Part shown: in pieces, positions 44,037-53,743 of the stretch | Numbering within the stretch: the stretch's first letter is position 1 | Layout of the letters: each line of letters begins with the position of its first letter | Source: an uncultured Paraprevotella sp. | Lineage (GTDB): Bacteria; Bacteroidota; Bacteroidia; Bacteroidales; Bacteroidaceae | DNA: 64,000 nucleotides | Assembly: GCA_944319925.1 (NCBI GenBank) | Contig: CALUFQ010000012.1 | Span: forward strand, 1-64,000 | Direction of reading: 5' to 3' | Made by a program: the position numbers and the translations under genes | The notes under the pieces: model-generated | What the model saw: only the letters and a program-made list of their open reading frames with translations | Databases searched by the model: none | Told to the model about the DNA's origin: nothing

Positions 44037-45224
44037 TTATGCTTTTTTTGCGCCCATCCACGTCAGGCGGTGCCAGATGGTCTCCAGCGGGCCGCGCCTG
44101 AAGTGGCGGAACCACCAGTGGGCGAAGAGCAGCTGGAGGAGGAAGAAGGCGATGCCCATCAGGAGGCTGGCCGTGGTGCCGAGGTGGCGGTGCAGCTCCA
44201 GGCCGTAGCCGAAGTAGAGGAAGCTACCGACGATGGATTGCGTCACATAGTCTGTCAGGCTCATCTTCCCGTAGGGGACAAGCAGCTGCATGACCTTTCC
44301 TTTGTTTGCCCAATAGAGCAAGAGGAAGCCGCTGACGATGACGAGCATGAAGGCCAGGTTATACCATGAATTCCAGATGGTTTGCATCGTGGCTTCCAAG
44401 AATGGGTTCTTGATTTGGGTGTAGATGAAATCTTTCAGGAAATAGAGGAGGACGGCGCAGGGCAGGGCATAGAGGCAGGTGTGCAGCCAAAAGCGTGTCA
44501 CTTGTGCGTGGTTTCCGTCCGTGGGGCAGAACAGCCCTTTCCGGCCCAAGAGCATGCCGAACATGAAGAGAGAGGCGGTTTGGAACACGCGGCCATAGCA
44601 CCATGCCCAGTTCAGGCTGGCGAGTTGTCCGGTCACGAAGTTCACTTTCACCATCTCCCAGAAGGAGCTTCCGCCGAGTTGGGGATAGACGTCTGCGAGC
44701 GAGAATATCATCTGTTGCGGATTGGCTTCAGAATGTATGAGTGCATAGGCAACTTTGCCCCATTCCAATGGCTGTAGCATGAGGAAGACGGCTATCCAGG
44801 CCACAGTCTTGTCCGACAAGTGGCGCACGGGTATCAAGACGAAACCAAGAAGGGCATAGAGCACCAGGATTTCGCCAGGGAAGAAGCTGGCGTTGATGAA
44901 TCCGAAGCCTAGGAGCAGCACGAGCCGCCACATGTAGCGGTTACGGAAATCTGTGCCCCGTTTCTCGCAGTTGTGGCTTTGCAGGTAGAATGTGAAGCCG
45001 AAAAGAAGGGCGAAGATGGCGTATGCCTTTCCGGAGAAAAGGAAGAACAGCAAATCCCAAAGGTGTTGGTTCAGGTTGGCCAGCAGGGGAGAGGCGGCTT
45101 CGGGAAAGGAGTAGAAGTTGAAGTGCTCGATGTTGTGCAGCAGGACGATGCCCATCACGGCAAAGCCCCGGAGCGCGTCAACGGACAGAATCCGTCCGTT
45201 TGCGGGTGGTTTTTTATGTTCCAT
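44037..45224 (-). CDS. DUF418-family multipass membrane protein
   Basis: A 395-residue integral membrane protein with about ten hydrophobic segments. It opens with ILSVDALRGFAVMGIVLLHN, the acyltransferase-3-like motif of the YeiB/DUF418 families. LTDYVTQSIVGSFLYFGYG and LFAHWWFRHFRRGPLETIWH near the C-terminus are typical of DUF418. Function unproven; a membrane acyl or substrate transport role is often guessed. Start at 45224 (MEHKKPP). A TATCTTTG box at 45254-45261 lies 30 bp upstream, and a palindrome array lies further upstream. Confidence 0.9.
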   Translation of the reverse strand: MEHKKPPANGRILSVDALRGFAVMGIVLLHNIEHFNFYSFPEAASPLLANLNQHLWDLLFFLFSGKAYAIFALLFGFTFYLQSHNCEKRGTDFRNRYMWRLVLLLGFGFINASFFPGEILVLYALLGFVLIPVRHLSDKTVAWIAVFLMLQPLEWGKVAYALIHSEANPQQMIFSLADVYPQLGGSSFWEMVKVNFVTGQLASLNWAWCYGRVFQTASLFMFGMLLGRKGLFCPTDGNHAQVTRFWLHTCLYALPCAVLLYFLKDFIYTQIKNPFLEATMQTIWNSWYNLAFMLVIVSGFLLLYWANKGKVMQLLVPYGKMSLTDYVTQSIVGSFLYFGYGLELHRHLGTTASLLMGIAFFLLQLLFAHWWFRHFRRGPLETIWHRLTWMGAKKA

Positions 45225-45347
45225 TCTTTTGGGGATTTGAGTTGTCACGCCTGCAAAGATACGCAAAAGCAGGCGGATTTCTTCCTTGCAGGAGGCTGAT
45301 TTTTCAAGGGGCGTGAAGGCTGCGTACGGCATGAAGCAGTCCGTAAA

Positions 45348-45481
45348 GTTTCAGGCACTTGAAACAGGGCGTTCCAGACGTTTGAAACTGAGAGTTTCAG
45401 GCCTTGAAACTAGGTGTTCCAGACTTTGGAACTGGGTGTTTCAGGCTTTGAAACTGGGTGTTTCAGGCTCTGAAACTGTGG
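45348..45481. repeat. Array of six short palindromes, 22-23 bp period
   Basis: Six tandem units of 22-23 bp, each with a palindrome of the type GTTTCAGGCTTTGAAAC or GTTCCAGACTTTGGAAC and a spacer such as TGGGT. Units start at 45348, 45371, 45394, 45416, 45438 and 45460. The arms alternate GTTTC and GTTCC in units 1-4, with GTTTC again in units 5 and 6, and compensating changes are seen in unit 4 (GTTCC with GGAAC). Units 5 and 6 encode the last residues of UvrC. Confidence 0.85.
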
Positions 45482-47312
45482 GCAGCTCCTCTTTCCTCAG
45501 GTTTTCTTGGATGATTTGGGCTTTTGCAGGGCCGATTTCGGCGGAGAGTTCTTCAAACGATGCCTCACGGATGCGCTTCACGCTCTTGAATTTCCTGAGC
45601 AACAGTGTTTTAGTCTTCTCCCCGATGCCTTTGATGCTATCCAGTGCGGATGCGGTCTGATGTTTGCTGCGTTTCTCGCGATGGAATGTGATGGCGAAGC
45701 GATGCACTTCGTCTTGTATTTGCGTCATGAGTCGGAAAACAGGGCTGTCCGTCTTCATGCCGATGACGATGGGGGGGAAGCCGAACAGCAGTTCGTTGGT
45801 TCGGTGGCGGTCGTCTTTGGCTAGTCCTGCGATGGGGATGTGCAGGTGCAGTTCGTCTTCCACTACCTCGCGCACAACTTCCATTTGTCCGCGTCCGCCA
45901 TCGGTGATGATGAGGTCGGGAAGTTCGCCTTGTTCTTCGATGGCGCGGGTGTAGCGTCGCCTCACGACTTCCTTCATGGAAGCGTAATCATCCGGGCCGG
46001 AAACCGTCTTGATATTGTATTTGCGATAGTCTTGTTTGCTGGGTTTGCATTTCTTGAAGACCACGCAGGCGGCCACGGCATTCGTGCCTGAGATGTTTGA
46101 GTTGTCGAAGCATTCAATGTGCAAGGGCATCCGTTCAAGGTGGAGGGCATCCTGGATTTCTTTCATCAGGCGGACGCTTTTCTGTTCCGGGTTAAGTTTC
46201 TCGGCTTGTTTGAGGCGGTCGAGCTTGTATTGTTTTACGTTGAGGATGGATAGTTCGAGCAACTTCTTTTTGTCTCCGCGTTGCGGAATCGTGAACGACA
46301 CGCCTTCCATTTCTAGTCCGAGAGGGAAGGGCACGATGATTTCCTTGGACGTGCTTTTGTAGCGTGCACGCATTTCTGCGATGCCGAGTGCCAGGAGGTC
46401 TTCCGTGGACTCGTTCATGCGCTTCTTATATTCAAAAGTAAAGGCCTGGTTGATGCTGCCGTTGGTCACGTGCAGATAGTTCACGTAGGCTGATTGCTCG
46501 TCGTCTTCTATGGCAAACACGTCGATGTTGTGGAGCACGTTGCTCACCACTTCACTCTTGCTGCGGTAGCTTTCCAGCAGCTCATATTTCCGCTTGATGG
46601 ATTGTGCTTCCTCGAAGCGCATTTCCGAGGCGAGGGCCTGCATTTCCTTTAGCATGTTCCGGCTGATTTCTGCCGTGTTTCCTTTCAGAATTTCCTTGGC
46701 TTCCTGGATGGCTTGCAGGTAGTCTTCCCGGCTTTGTGCGCCGATACATGGCCCTTTGCAGTTTTTGATGTGGTATTCCAGGCAGACATTGTATTTTCCC
46801 GCGCGTATGCCTTCTGCCGATAGCGGAAGGTGGCAGGTGCGCAGGGGATAGAGGTTCTTGATGAGTTCAAGCAAGGCGTTCAGGGTCGGTATGTGGCTGT
46901 AAGGACCGAAGTATGTGGCGCCGTTGCGCACGATGTTCCGCGTTTTGAAGATGCGCGGGAAATATTCGTTGGTCACGCAGATGGACGGATAGGTCTTGTC
47001 GTCTTTCAGCAATACGTTGTAGCGCGGCTTGTAACGCTTGATGAGGTTGTTTTCCAGCAGCAGCGCGTCTTCTTCCGTGTTCACCACAATATACTTGATG
47101 TCCCTGATTTTGCTGACGAGCATGGCCGTCTTGCGGCTTTGGTGGTCTTTGCTGAAGTAGGAATAGACCCGGCGTTTCAGATTCTTGGCCTTGCCGACAT
47201 AGATGATTTCTTTTTCTTCGTTCAAGTATTGGTAGCATCCGGGACTATCGGGCAGGTTCAGCACGATGCCCTTTAAATAGGTGTCAAGTTGTTCTTTTTC
47301 TTCCGTGGTCAT
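45441..47312 (-). CDS. uvrC: Excinuclease ABC subunit C
   Basis: A 623-residue nuclease that makes both cuts around bulky DNA lesions in nucleotide excision repair. GIY-YIG nuclease domain at about 15-100 (GCYQYLNEEKEIIYVGKAKN), a Cys-containing LEYHIKNCKGPCIG segment, a UVR motif (about 205-240), an RNase H-like domain (HIECFDNSNISGTNAVA, LIITDGGRGQ) and C-terminal helix-hairpin-helix (SIKGIGEKTKTLLL). The last dozen residues (PTVSEPETPSFKA) are encoded by the palindrome array. The gene is separated from apt by a terminator. Confidence 0.98.
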   Translation of the reverse strand: MTTEEKEQLDTYLKGIVLNLPDSPGCYQYLNEEKEIIYVGKAKNLKRRVYSYFSKDHQSRKTAMLVSKIRDIKYIVVNTEEDALLLENNLIKRYKPRYNVLLKDDKTYPSICVTNEYFPRIFKTRNIVRNGATYFGPYSHIPTLNALLELIKNLYPLRTCHLPLSAEGIRAGKYNVCLEYHIKNCKGPCIGAQSREDYLQAIQEAKEILKGNTAEISRNMLKEMQALASEMRFEEAQSIKRKYELLESYRSKSEVVSNVLHNIDVFAIEDDEQSAYVNYLHVTNGSINQAFTFEYKKRMNESTEDLLALGIAEMRARYKSTSKEIIVPFPLGLEMEGVSFTIPQRGDKKKLLELSILNVKQYKLDRLKQAEKLNPEQKSVRLMKEIQDALHLERMPLHIECFDNSNISGTNAVAACVVFKKCKPSKQDYRKYNIKTVSGPDDYASMKEVVRRRYTRAIEEQGELPDLIITDGGRGQMEVVREVVEDELHLHIPIAGLAKDDRHRTNELLFGFPPIVIGMKTDSPVFRLMTQIQDEVHRFAITFHREKRSKHQTASALDSIKGIGEKTKTLLLRKFKSVKRIREASFEELSAEIGPAKAQIIQENLRKEELPTVSEPETPSFKA

Positions 47313-47344
47313 TGTTGCGATGATAATTATGAAAGGAAACGGTT

Positions 47345-47375
47345 TAAAAGAAAGTTCCCCCGTTGGCGGGGGAAC
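47345..47375 (-). terminator. Terminator of apt
   Basis: On the minus strand GTTCCCCCG-N4-CGGGGGAAC forms a perfect 9-bp stem, followed by TTTCTTTT. It ends the apt transcript ahead of uvrC. Confidence 0.85.
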
Positions 47376-47416
47376 AATGTCTTGTGCAAATGTTCGTTTG
47401 GCGGAAACCTTTGGCC

Positions 47417-47947
47417 TTATATGCGGAGAAGCGTACTGATTTCCGTGTCGGGGTCGAACACTTCCCTTCCGTTCAGTCCCTCGCCTGTCAGTTCGATGAT
47501 GAAGTTGATATAAATATGTTGTGGGTTGAACCGTTTCACAAGGTTGTAGGCAGCCTTCATGGAGCCTCCGGTGGCCAGCAGATCGTCGTGGATGAGCACC
47601 ACGTCTTTTTCTTCAATGGCGTCTTTGTGGATTTCGATGGTGTCCTTCCCGTATTCTTTCATATAGCTTTCTTGCAAAGTCTCGGCGGGAAGTTTTCCGG
47701 GTTTCCTGCACATGACGAACCCGGCTCCGAGCTTGACGGCCAGGGCTGCGCCCAGCACGAATCCCCGGGACTCTATGCCGACCACTTTTGTGATGCCTTT
47801 GTCTTTGTAAATCTCATAGAGCTCGTTGAGCATAATCTTCATGCACTTGGGACTTTTGAAGAGTGTCGTCACGTCCTTGAACTGTATTCCCGGGATGGGG
47901 AAGTCGGGAATGTTTCTCAGATTTTTCAATAAAGTTGGGTTGTTCAT
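47417..47947 (-). CDS. apt: Adenine phosphoribosyltransferase
   Basis: A 176-residue salvage enzyme making AMP from adenine and PRPP. VVGIESRGFVLGAALA and the PRPP-binding loop VVLIHDDLLATGGSM are both intact, with the usual N-terminal IPDFPIPGIQFKDVT. It is downstream of mnmG with a 60-bp gap that contains a parS-like site, and is followed by a terminator. Confidence 0.98.
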   Translation of the reverse strand: MNNPTLLKNLRNIPDFPIPGIQFKDVTTLFKSPKCMKIMLNELYEIYKDKGITKVVGIESRGFVLGAALAVKLGAGFVMCRKPGKLPAETLQESYMKEYGKDTIEIHKDAIEEKDVVLIHDDLLATGGSMKAAYNLVKRFNPQHIYINFIIELTGEGLNGREVFDPDTEISTLLRI

Positions 47948-47980
47948 AACCAGTATTTTAATGTGATTTAATTTAAGTTT

Positions 47981-47996
47981 TGTTTCACGTGAAACG
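47981..47996. other. parS-like chromosome partition site
   Basis: TGTTTCACGTGAAACG differs from the widely conserved ParB binding site TGTTTCACGTGAAACA in the last base only. It lies between apt and mnmG. In many bacteria parS sites cluster near the replication origin, close to mnmG/gidA. Confidence 0.75.
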
Positions 47997-48007
47997 TGGG
48001 TTGCTGT

Positions 48008-49879
48008 TTACCTACCAAGCAAGACCAGCAGCACGTTGATGTCGCTAGGAGAAACGCCGGGAATGCGTCCGGCTTGGGCCAGCGTTTCCGGGTCGATTTT
48101 TGTCAGCTTCTGCCGCGCTTCGGTGGACAGGGAGTTCAGGTTCGCATAGTCAAATTTACCTTTGATTTTGATGTTTTCCAGCCGCTGCATTTTGTCTGCA
48201 ATGATTCTTTCGCGGGCAATGTAGCCATGGTATTTTATTCGCACTTCGGCCGCTTCAATAATCTCGTCTTTCCGGTCGGAAATCCCGTCAAGCAGCGATT
48301 TTAGCGGCCTGATATGTTCTGCAATGTTCTTCAGCGTGATTTGCGGACGGTTGATAAGCTCGAACAGTTTACAACCGTATTTCAGCGGGGTCGTGCCAAG
48401 ACTTTCGAGAGCCGGATTGATGAGGGCTGGTTTCAGCGAGAAATTCTCGCAGAAGTTCACGATGTTTTCGATATGTTCCTTTTTTGCGAGCCAATGTGCG
48501 TGGCGCGCTTTGCTGGCCAGCCCGATGTCGTATGCGCGTTCCGTGAGCCGGGCATCGGCATCGTCTTGCCGGAGCAGGATGCGGTATTCGGCTCGCGACG
48601 TGAACATGCGATAGGGCTCGTCCACGCCTTTCGTAACCAAATCATCAATGAGTACGCCAATATAGGATTCATCGCGGTGCATGACGAAAGGCTCGCCCCC
48701 GTGGCATTTCAAGGCCGCGTTGATGCCGGCCACTATTCCTTGCCCGCCGGCTTCCTCGTATCCTGTCGTGCCGTTTACCTGTCCGGCCATGAAAAGGCCG
48801 GATATAATTTTCGATTCCAGCGTGTGTTTCAGTTGTGTCGGGTCAAAGAAATCGTATTCGATGGCGTAGCCGGGTCGGTATGCGGACAAATCCCGGAAAG
48901 CCGGGATTTTTTTCAGGGCTTCCAATTGGACGAAGAGCGGAAGGCTGGACGAAAAACCGTTCAAGTAGTATTCTTGTGTGTTTTCGCCTTCGGGTTCCAA
49001 AAAGAGCTGGTGTTGGTCGCGTTCGGGGAAGGTGACCAGCTTGGTTTCGATGCTTGGGCAATATCGTGGGCCGATGCTTTGGATTTGCCCGTTGTAGAGC
49101 GGAGAATCCGGAAGCCCGCCCCGAAGGATTTCATGCACTTCAGGGTTGGTGAAACAAGTCCAGCAAGGGAGCTGTTTCAGCTTGCGGCCTTCGCCCATGA
49201 ACGAGAATTTGTGGTAGTCGTTTTCTCCCTCTTGTATTTCCAAGTCTTCGAAGTGTATGCTTCTTCCGTCGATGCGCACTGGTGTGCCGGTTTTCATCCT
49301 TCCATATTGTATGCCATGTTGCGCGATGGACTCTGTCAGATGATAGGAAGCCGGTTCTGCAATTCTCCCTCCGTGGAGTTTGGTGTGTCCAATGTGCATC
49401 AGTCCGTTCAGGAACGTGCCTGCGGTGAGGATGACGCACCGGGCTTTGATTTCGATGTCGAAATAGGTCTTTACTCCTGTGGCTTGTTTGTCTTTCACGA
49501 TTAGTTCTTTCACTTGGTCCTGCCAGATGTGTAGGTTGGGGACATTTTCCAAGACTTCCCTCCAAGCCCAAATGAATTTGCCCCGGTCGCATTGGGCGCG
49601 CGGGCTCCACATGGCCGGCCCTTTCGAACGGTTGAGCATGCGGAATTGTATGGCGGTGCGGTCGGTCACCATTCCCATATAGCCACCCAAAGCGTCAATT
49701 TCGCGCACAATCTGTCCTTTGGCGATTCCGCCTACTGCGGGATTGCAGCTCATTTGGCCGATTTTGTTCATGTCCATGGTAATGAGACATGTTTGCGCGC
49801 CCATGTTGGCAGCCGCTGCTGCCGCTTCACAGCCTGCATGGCCGCCTCCGATAACAATCACATCGTAGTCAAACTTCAT
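48008..49879 (-). CDS. mnmG: tRNA uridine 5-carboxymethylaminomethyl modification enzyme
   Basis: A 623-residue FAD protein that works with MnmE on wobble uridine 34 of certain tRNAs. The dinucleotide fold VIVIGGGHAGCEAAAAAA is at residues 7-24. Family motifs CNPAVGGIAKGQIVREIDALGG, RMKTGTPVRID and GQVNGTTGYEEAGGQG are present, and the C-terminus is the GISPSDIN-like GVSPSDINVLLVLLG. The ATG at 49879 is preferred over an in-frame GTG 6 bp upstream. TACTTTTG at 49900-49907 is a good -7 box. It is divergent from frdCAB and co-directional with apt. Confidence 0.98.
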   Translation of the reverse strand: MKFDYDVIVIGGGHAGCEAAAAAANMGAQTCLITMDMNKIGQMSCNPAVGGIAKGQIVREIDALGGYMGMVTDRTAIQFRMLNRSKGPAMWSPRAQCDRGKFIWAWREVLENVPNLHIWQDQVKELIVKDKQATGVKTYFDIEIKARCVILTAGTFLNGLMHIGHTKLHGGRIAEPASYHLTESIAQHGIQYGRMKTGTPVRIDGRSIHFEDLEIQEGENDYHKFSFMGEGRKLKQLPCWTCFTNPEVHEILRGGLPDSPLYNGQIQSIGPRYCPSIETKLVTFPERDQHQLFLEPEGENTQEYYLNGFSSSLPLFVQLEALKKIPAFRDLSAYRPGYAIEYDFFDPTQLKHTLESKIISGLFMAGQVNGTTGYEEAGGQGIVAGINAALKCHGGEPFVMHRDESYIGVLIDDLVTKGVDEPYRMFTSRAEYRILLRQDDADARLTERAYDIGLASKARHAHWLAKKEHIENIVNFCENFSLKPALINPALESLGTTPLKYGCKLFELINRPQITLKNIAEHIRPLKSLLDGISDRKDEIIEAAEVRIKYHGYIARERIIADKMQRLENIKIKGKFDYANLNSLSTEARQKLTKIDPETLAQAGRIPGVSPSDINVLLVLLGR

Positions 49880-49938
49880 TTTCACCTTTTTTATGGTTAC
49901 AAAAGTAGTGATTTTTAGGAATATAATTTAAGGTTTTC

Positions 49939-49969
49939 TTGGTGTTATTCAGGATTTAGACTAATTTTG
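49939..49969 (+). promoter_or_regulatory. Promoter of frdCAB
   Basis: TTG at 49939-49941, 20 bp spacing, TAATTTTG at 49962-49969. Transcription would begin about 70 bp upstream of frdC. Confidence 0.75.
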
Positions 49970-50043
49970 CAGAATCCTATAGGGGAGTGTTCAACAAGGA
50001 ATTTCTTTAAATTATTTATTAAATATTTTAAATTCAACAATTT

Positions 50044-50739
50044 ATGTGGTTATGTGATTCATCTATTGGTAGGAAAGTCGTGATGTCGGTCACCGGTATT
50101 GCGCTTGTCCTGTTCTTGACGTTCCATGCGTCAATGAACGTTGTGGCTCTGTTTTCGGCAGAAGGCTATAACATGATTTGTGAATTCCTCGGATCCAATT
50201 GGTATGCCGTAGCAGCTACGCTCGTGCTTGCCGCATTGGTCGTCATTCACATCGTTTATGCTTTTTGGCTGACGATTCAAAACCGGAAGGCTCGTGGCAG
50301 CAACCGTTACGATGTGACGTGCAAGCCCGAGAAGGTGGAGTGGGCTTCGCAGAACATGTTGGTGCTGGGTATCATCGTGGTGTTGGGATTGCTCTTGCAT
50401 TTGTTCAACTTCTGGTATAACATGATGTTTGCCGAATTGCTGGGCGACCCTTACATGGGCGGCCTTGCGGCTACTGACGGCTTCGGTTATATCGTGGAGA
50501 CTTTCAGCAATCCGGTTTATTCCGTGTTGTATGTGATTTGGCTGCTGGCTTTGTGGTTCCATCTGACTCACGGTTTTTGGAGTGCTATCCAGACATTGGG
50601 TTGGAACGGCAAGGTTTGGTTCAATCGTTGGAAGGTAATCGGCAACATTTATGTCACGATTGTTATCCTGATGTTTTTAGTAGTGGCTTTGGCTTTCTCA
50701 TTCTGCCCCGATTGCATGGGGGGAACTTGTGCCGCCTAA
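50044..50739 (+). CDS. frdC: Fumarate reductase/succinate dehydrogenase cytochrome b subunit
   Basis: A 231-residue membrane anchor with five hydrophobic segments. His residues in TFHASMN, VIHIVYAFW, LLHLFNFW and WFHLTHGFW are placed as in the di-heme anchors of the Wolinella-type quinol:fumarate reductase. It takes electrons from menaquinol, and is the first gene of frdCAB; gene order C-A-B is the same as in other Bacteroidetes. In anaerobic Bacteroidales this complex reduces fumarate to succinate as the main respiratory sink. Confidence 0.95.
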   Translation: MWLCDSSIGRKVVMSVTGIALVLFLTFHASMNVVALFSAEGYNMICEFLGSNWYAVAATLVLAALVVIHIVYAFWLTIQNRKARGSNRYDVTCKPEKVEWASQNMLVLGIIVVLGLLLHLFNFWYNMMFAELLGDPYMGGLAATDGFGYIVETFSNPVYSVLYVIWLLALWFHLTHGFWSAIQTLGWNGKVWFNRWKVIGNIYVTIVILMFLVVALAFSFCPDCMGGTCAA

Positions 50740-50786
50740 TTCTTGCATCTAATTAAAACAATGAATCATTAAATAGAATACGAACT

Positions 50787-52769
50787 ATGACAAAGATTAT
50801 AGATTCCAAAATTCCGGAAGGGCCGGTGGCGGAGAAATGGACCAATTACAAGGCACATCAGAAATTAGTGAATCCGGCTAACAAACGTCGTTTGGACATT
50901 ATCGTGGTGGGCACGGGTTTGGCTGGTGCTTCGGCTGCGGCTTCTCTCGGTGAAATGGGCTTCAAGGTGTTTAACTTCTGCATTCAGGATTCTCCGCGCC
51001 GCGCACATTCTATCGCCGCACAAGGCGGTATCAATGCAGCCAAGAACTACCAAAACGACGGTGACTCCGTGTATCGTTTGTTCTACGACACCGTGAAGGG
51101 TGGCGACTATCGTGCCCGCGAAGCCAACGTGTATCGTTTGGCGGAGGTTTCTAACAACATCATCGACCAGTGTGTGGCACAAGGTGTGCCGTTTGCCCGT
51201 GAATACGGCGGCATGTTGGCCAACCGTTCTTTCGGTGGTGCGCAGGTGTCCCGTACGTTCTATGCCAAAGGGCAGACCGGACAGCAACTGCTGCTGGGTG
51301 CTTATTCGGCTTTGAGTTGCCAAGTGAACGCCGGCACGGTGAAGCTCTTCACTCGTTATGAGATGATGGATTTGGTCATCATCGACGGCCGCGCCCGCGG
51401 TATCATCGCCCGCAACTTGGTTACCGGTAAATTGGAGCGTTTTGCTGCACATGCCGTGGTTATCGCTACGGGCGGATACGGCAATACGTATTTCCTTTCC
51501 ACAAACGCTATGGGCTGCAACTGCTCGGCAGCCATGCAGTGCTACCGCAAGGGTGCTTATTTCGCCAACCCGGCTTATGTGCAGATTCACCCGACATGTA
51601 TTCCCGTACACGGTGACAAGCAGTCAAAGCTGACGTTGATGTCCGAGTCGTTGCGTAACGACGGCCGCATCTGGGTGCCGAAAAAACTGGAAGATGCCAA
51701 GGCATTGCAGGCCGGCACGAAGAAGGGCAGTGACATTCCGGAGGAAGACCGCGACTACTATTTGGAACGTCGTTACCCGGCATTCGGTAACCTTGTGCCG
51801 CGCGACGTGGCTTCACGTGCCGCCAAAGAACGTTGCGACAAAGGCTTCGGCGTGAACAACACGGGCTTGGCCGTGTTCTTGGATTTCTCCGAAAGCATCG
51901 AGCGTTTGGGCATCGACCAGGTGCTGCAGCGTTATGGCAACCTCTTCGACATGTATGAGGAGATTACGGACGTGAACCCCGGCAAGCTGGCCAATGAAAT
52001 CAACGGCGTGAAGTACTATAACCCGATGATGATTTATCCGGCCATCCACTACACCATGGGCGGCATTTGGGTGGACTACGAGCTTCAGACTTCCATCAAG
52101 GGGTTGTTCGCTATCGGCGAATGCAACTTCTCCGACCATGGTGCTAACCGTTTGGGTGCTTCTGCCCTGATGCAGGGTTTGGCCGATGGCTATTTCGTCC
52201 TGCCTTATACTATCCAAAATTATTTGGCCGACCAAATCACCGTGCCGCGTTTCTCCACCGACCTGCCGGAATTCGAGCAAGCCGAGAAGGAAGTGCGCGA
52301 CCGCATCAACCATCTGATGAACATCAAAGGTAAGGAATCCGTGGACTCCATCCACAAGAAACTGGGACACATCATGTGGGAGTATGTCGGCATGGGCCGC
52401 ACGGAAGAAGGCTTGAAGAAGGCACTGAAGCTGTTGAAGGAAATCCGCAAGGAGTTCGAGACAAACCTTTTCATTCCGGGTACTACCGAAGGCGTGAACG
52501 TCGAACTGGAGAAAGCTTGGCGCCTGAACGACTTCATCACGATGGGTGAGTTGATTGCTTACGATGCGTTGAACCGCAACGAATCCTGCGGCGGACACTT
52601 CCGCGAGGAGTACCAGACTGAGGAGGGCGAGGCCAAACGCGATGACGAGAATTATTTCTATGTGTCTTGCTGGGAATACCAAGGTTCGGACGACGTGGCT
52701 CCCGTGCTTTACAAGGAGCCGTTGGTTTACGAAGCCATTAAGGTGCAGACGCGTAACTACAAGAGCTAA
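50787..52769 (+). CDS. frdA: Fumarate reductase/succinate dehydrogenase flavoprotein
   Basis: A 660-residue subunit with covalent FAD. The Rossmann motif [20 protein letters not shown] is at about residues 35-54. [13 protein letters not shown] holds the flavin-linking His. [17 protein letters not shown] and [12 protein letters not shown] belong to the capping and active-site regions, and [22 protein letters not shown] is the second FAD-binding motif. It lies 47 bp after frdC and 38 bp before frdB. Confidence 0.97.
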   Translation: MTKIIDSKIPEGPVAEKWTNYKAHQKLVNPANKRRLDIIVVGTGLAGASAAASLGEMGFKVFNFCIQDSPRRAHSIAAQGGINAAKNYQNDGDSVYRLFYDTVKGGDYRAREANVYRLAEVSNNIIDQCVAQGVPFAREYGGMLANRSFGGAQVSRTFYAKGQTGQQLLLGAYSALSCQVNAGTVKLFTRYEMMDLVIIDGRARGIIARNLVTGKLERFAAHAVVIATGGYGNTYFLSTNAMGCNCSAAMQCYRKGAYFANPAYVQIHPTCIPVHGDKQSKLTLMSESLRNDGRIWVPKKLEDAKALQAGTKKGSDIPEEDRDYYLERRYPAFGNLVPRDVASRAAKERCDKGFGVNNTGLAVFLDFSESIERLGIDQVLQRYGNLFDMYEEITDVNPGKLANEINGVKYYNPMMIYPAIHYTMGGIWVDYELQTSIKGLFAIGECNFSDHGANRLGASALMQGLADGYFVLPYTIQNYLADQITVPRFSTDLPEFEQAEKEVRDRINHLMNIKGKESVDSIHKKLGHIMWEYVGMGRTEEGLKKALKLLKEIRKEFETNLFIPGTTEGVNVELEKAWRLNDFITMGELIAYDALNRNESCGGHFREEYQTEEGEAKRDDENYFYVSCWEYQGSDDVAPVLYKEPLVYEAIKVQTRNYKS

Positions 52770-52807
52770 TAAACGGTTTGTTCAACGATAAATAAAAGAC
52801 AATAACA

Positions 52808-53566
52808 ATGGAGAAAAATATTTCATTTAAGCTTAGATTTTGGCGCCAGAACGGACCGAAGGATAAAGGCCATTTTGACGAGCGTGAGATGAAGGACATC
52901 CCGGGCGATACCTCTTTCTTGGAGATGCTGGACATTTTGAACGAGCAACTCATTGAGGAGGGTAAAGAGCCGTTTGTTTTCGATCACGACTGCCGTGAAG
53001 GCATCTGCGGTATGTGTTCGTTGTATATCAACGGCACGCCGCATGGAAAGACGGAGCGCGGGGCTACGACTTGCCAGCTCTATATGCGCCGTTTCAATGA
53101 TGGCGACACCATCACGGTAGAACCGTGGCGTTCGGCCGGTTTCCCCGTGATTAAGGACTGCATGGTGGACCGTTCCGCTTTCGATAAGATTATCCAGGCT
53201 GGCGGTTACGTGACCGTTCGCACTGGTCAGCCGCAAGATGCCAATGCCATCCTTATCCCGAAGGAAAAGGCCGACGAGGCTATGGATTGCGCTACTTGCA
53301 TCGGTTGTGGTGCTTGTGTGGCTGCCTGCAAGAATGGTTCGGCCATGTTGTTCGTGTCTTCCAAGGTGAGCCAGTTGGCACTTCTGCCGCAAGGCCGCCC
53401 TGAAGCTGCCCGCCGTGCCAAGGCCATGATTGCCAAGATGGACGAGCTGGGCTTCGGCAACTGCACGAACACCCGTGCCTGCGAGGCTGTTTGCCCGAAG
53501 AGCGAAAGCATTGCGAACATCGCCCGCCTGAACCGCGAGTTCATCAAGGCAAAACTGAACGATTGA
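52808..53566 (+). CDS. frdB: Fumarate reductase/succinate dehydrogenase iron-sulfur subunit
   Basis: A 252-residue subunit carrying three clusters between flavin and heme. The plant-type ferredoxin domain has [16 protein letters not shown] with a further Cys at TTCQLY. The C-terminal part has [18 protein letters not shown] (4Fe-4S) and [14 protein letters not shown]. It is the last gene of frdCAB and is followed 24 bp on by a strong terminator. Confidence 0.97.
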   Translation: MEKNISFKLRFWRQNGPKDKGHFDEREMKDIPGDTSFLEMLDILNEQLIEEGKEPFVFDHDCREGICGMCSLYINGTPHGKTERGATTCQLYMRRFNDGDTITVEPWRSAGFPVIKDCMVDRSAFDKIIQAGGYVTVRTGQPQDANAILIPKEKADEAMDCATCIGCGACVAACKNGSAMLFVSSKVSQLALLPQGRPEAARRAKAMIAKMDELGFGNCTNTRACEAVCPKSESIANIARLNREFIKAKLND

Positions 53567-53590
53567 CTTTAGCTTAAAATAGCGATAAAA

Positions 53591-53634
53591 TGCAAAAGGG
53601 ATGTGTCGGTTGGGCACATCCCTTTTGCATTTTG
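53591..53634 (+). terminator. Terminator of frdCAB
   Basis: TGCAAAAGGGATGTG (53591-53605) pairs perfectly over 15 bp with CACATCCCTTTTGCA (53615-53629), followed by TTTTGT. Confidence 0.92.
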
Positions 53635-53743
53635 TCAATTGGTATGGGGATGCGCCAAAACAATATGGGGTCAACCTGAAAATTAGGTTGCATTGACATG
53701 TTTTATAATTAAGAAAAGCAAGCCATATAGCCTACTAGCTTGT

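Noticed and set aside
45348..45481. CRISPR-like array
   Set aside because: Units are directly adjacent with 5-6 bp variable linkers, no 30-bp spacers, and each unit is itself a palindrome. No cas genes are nearby.
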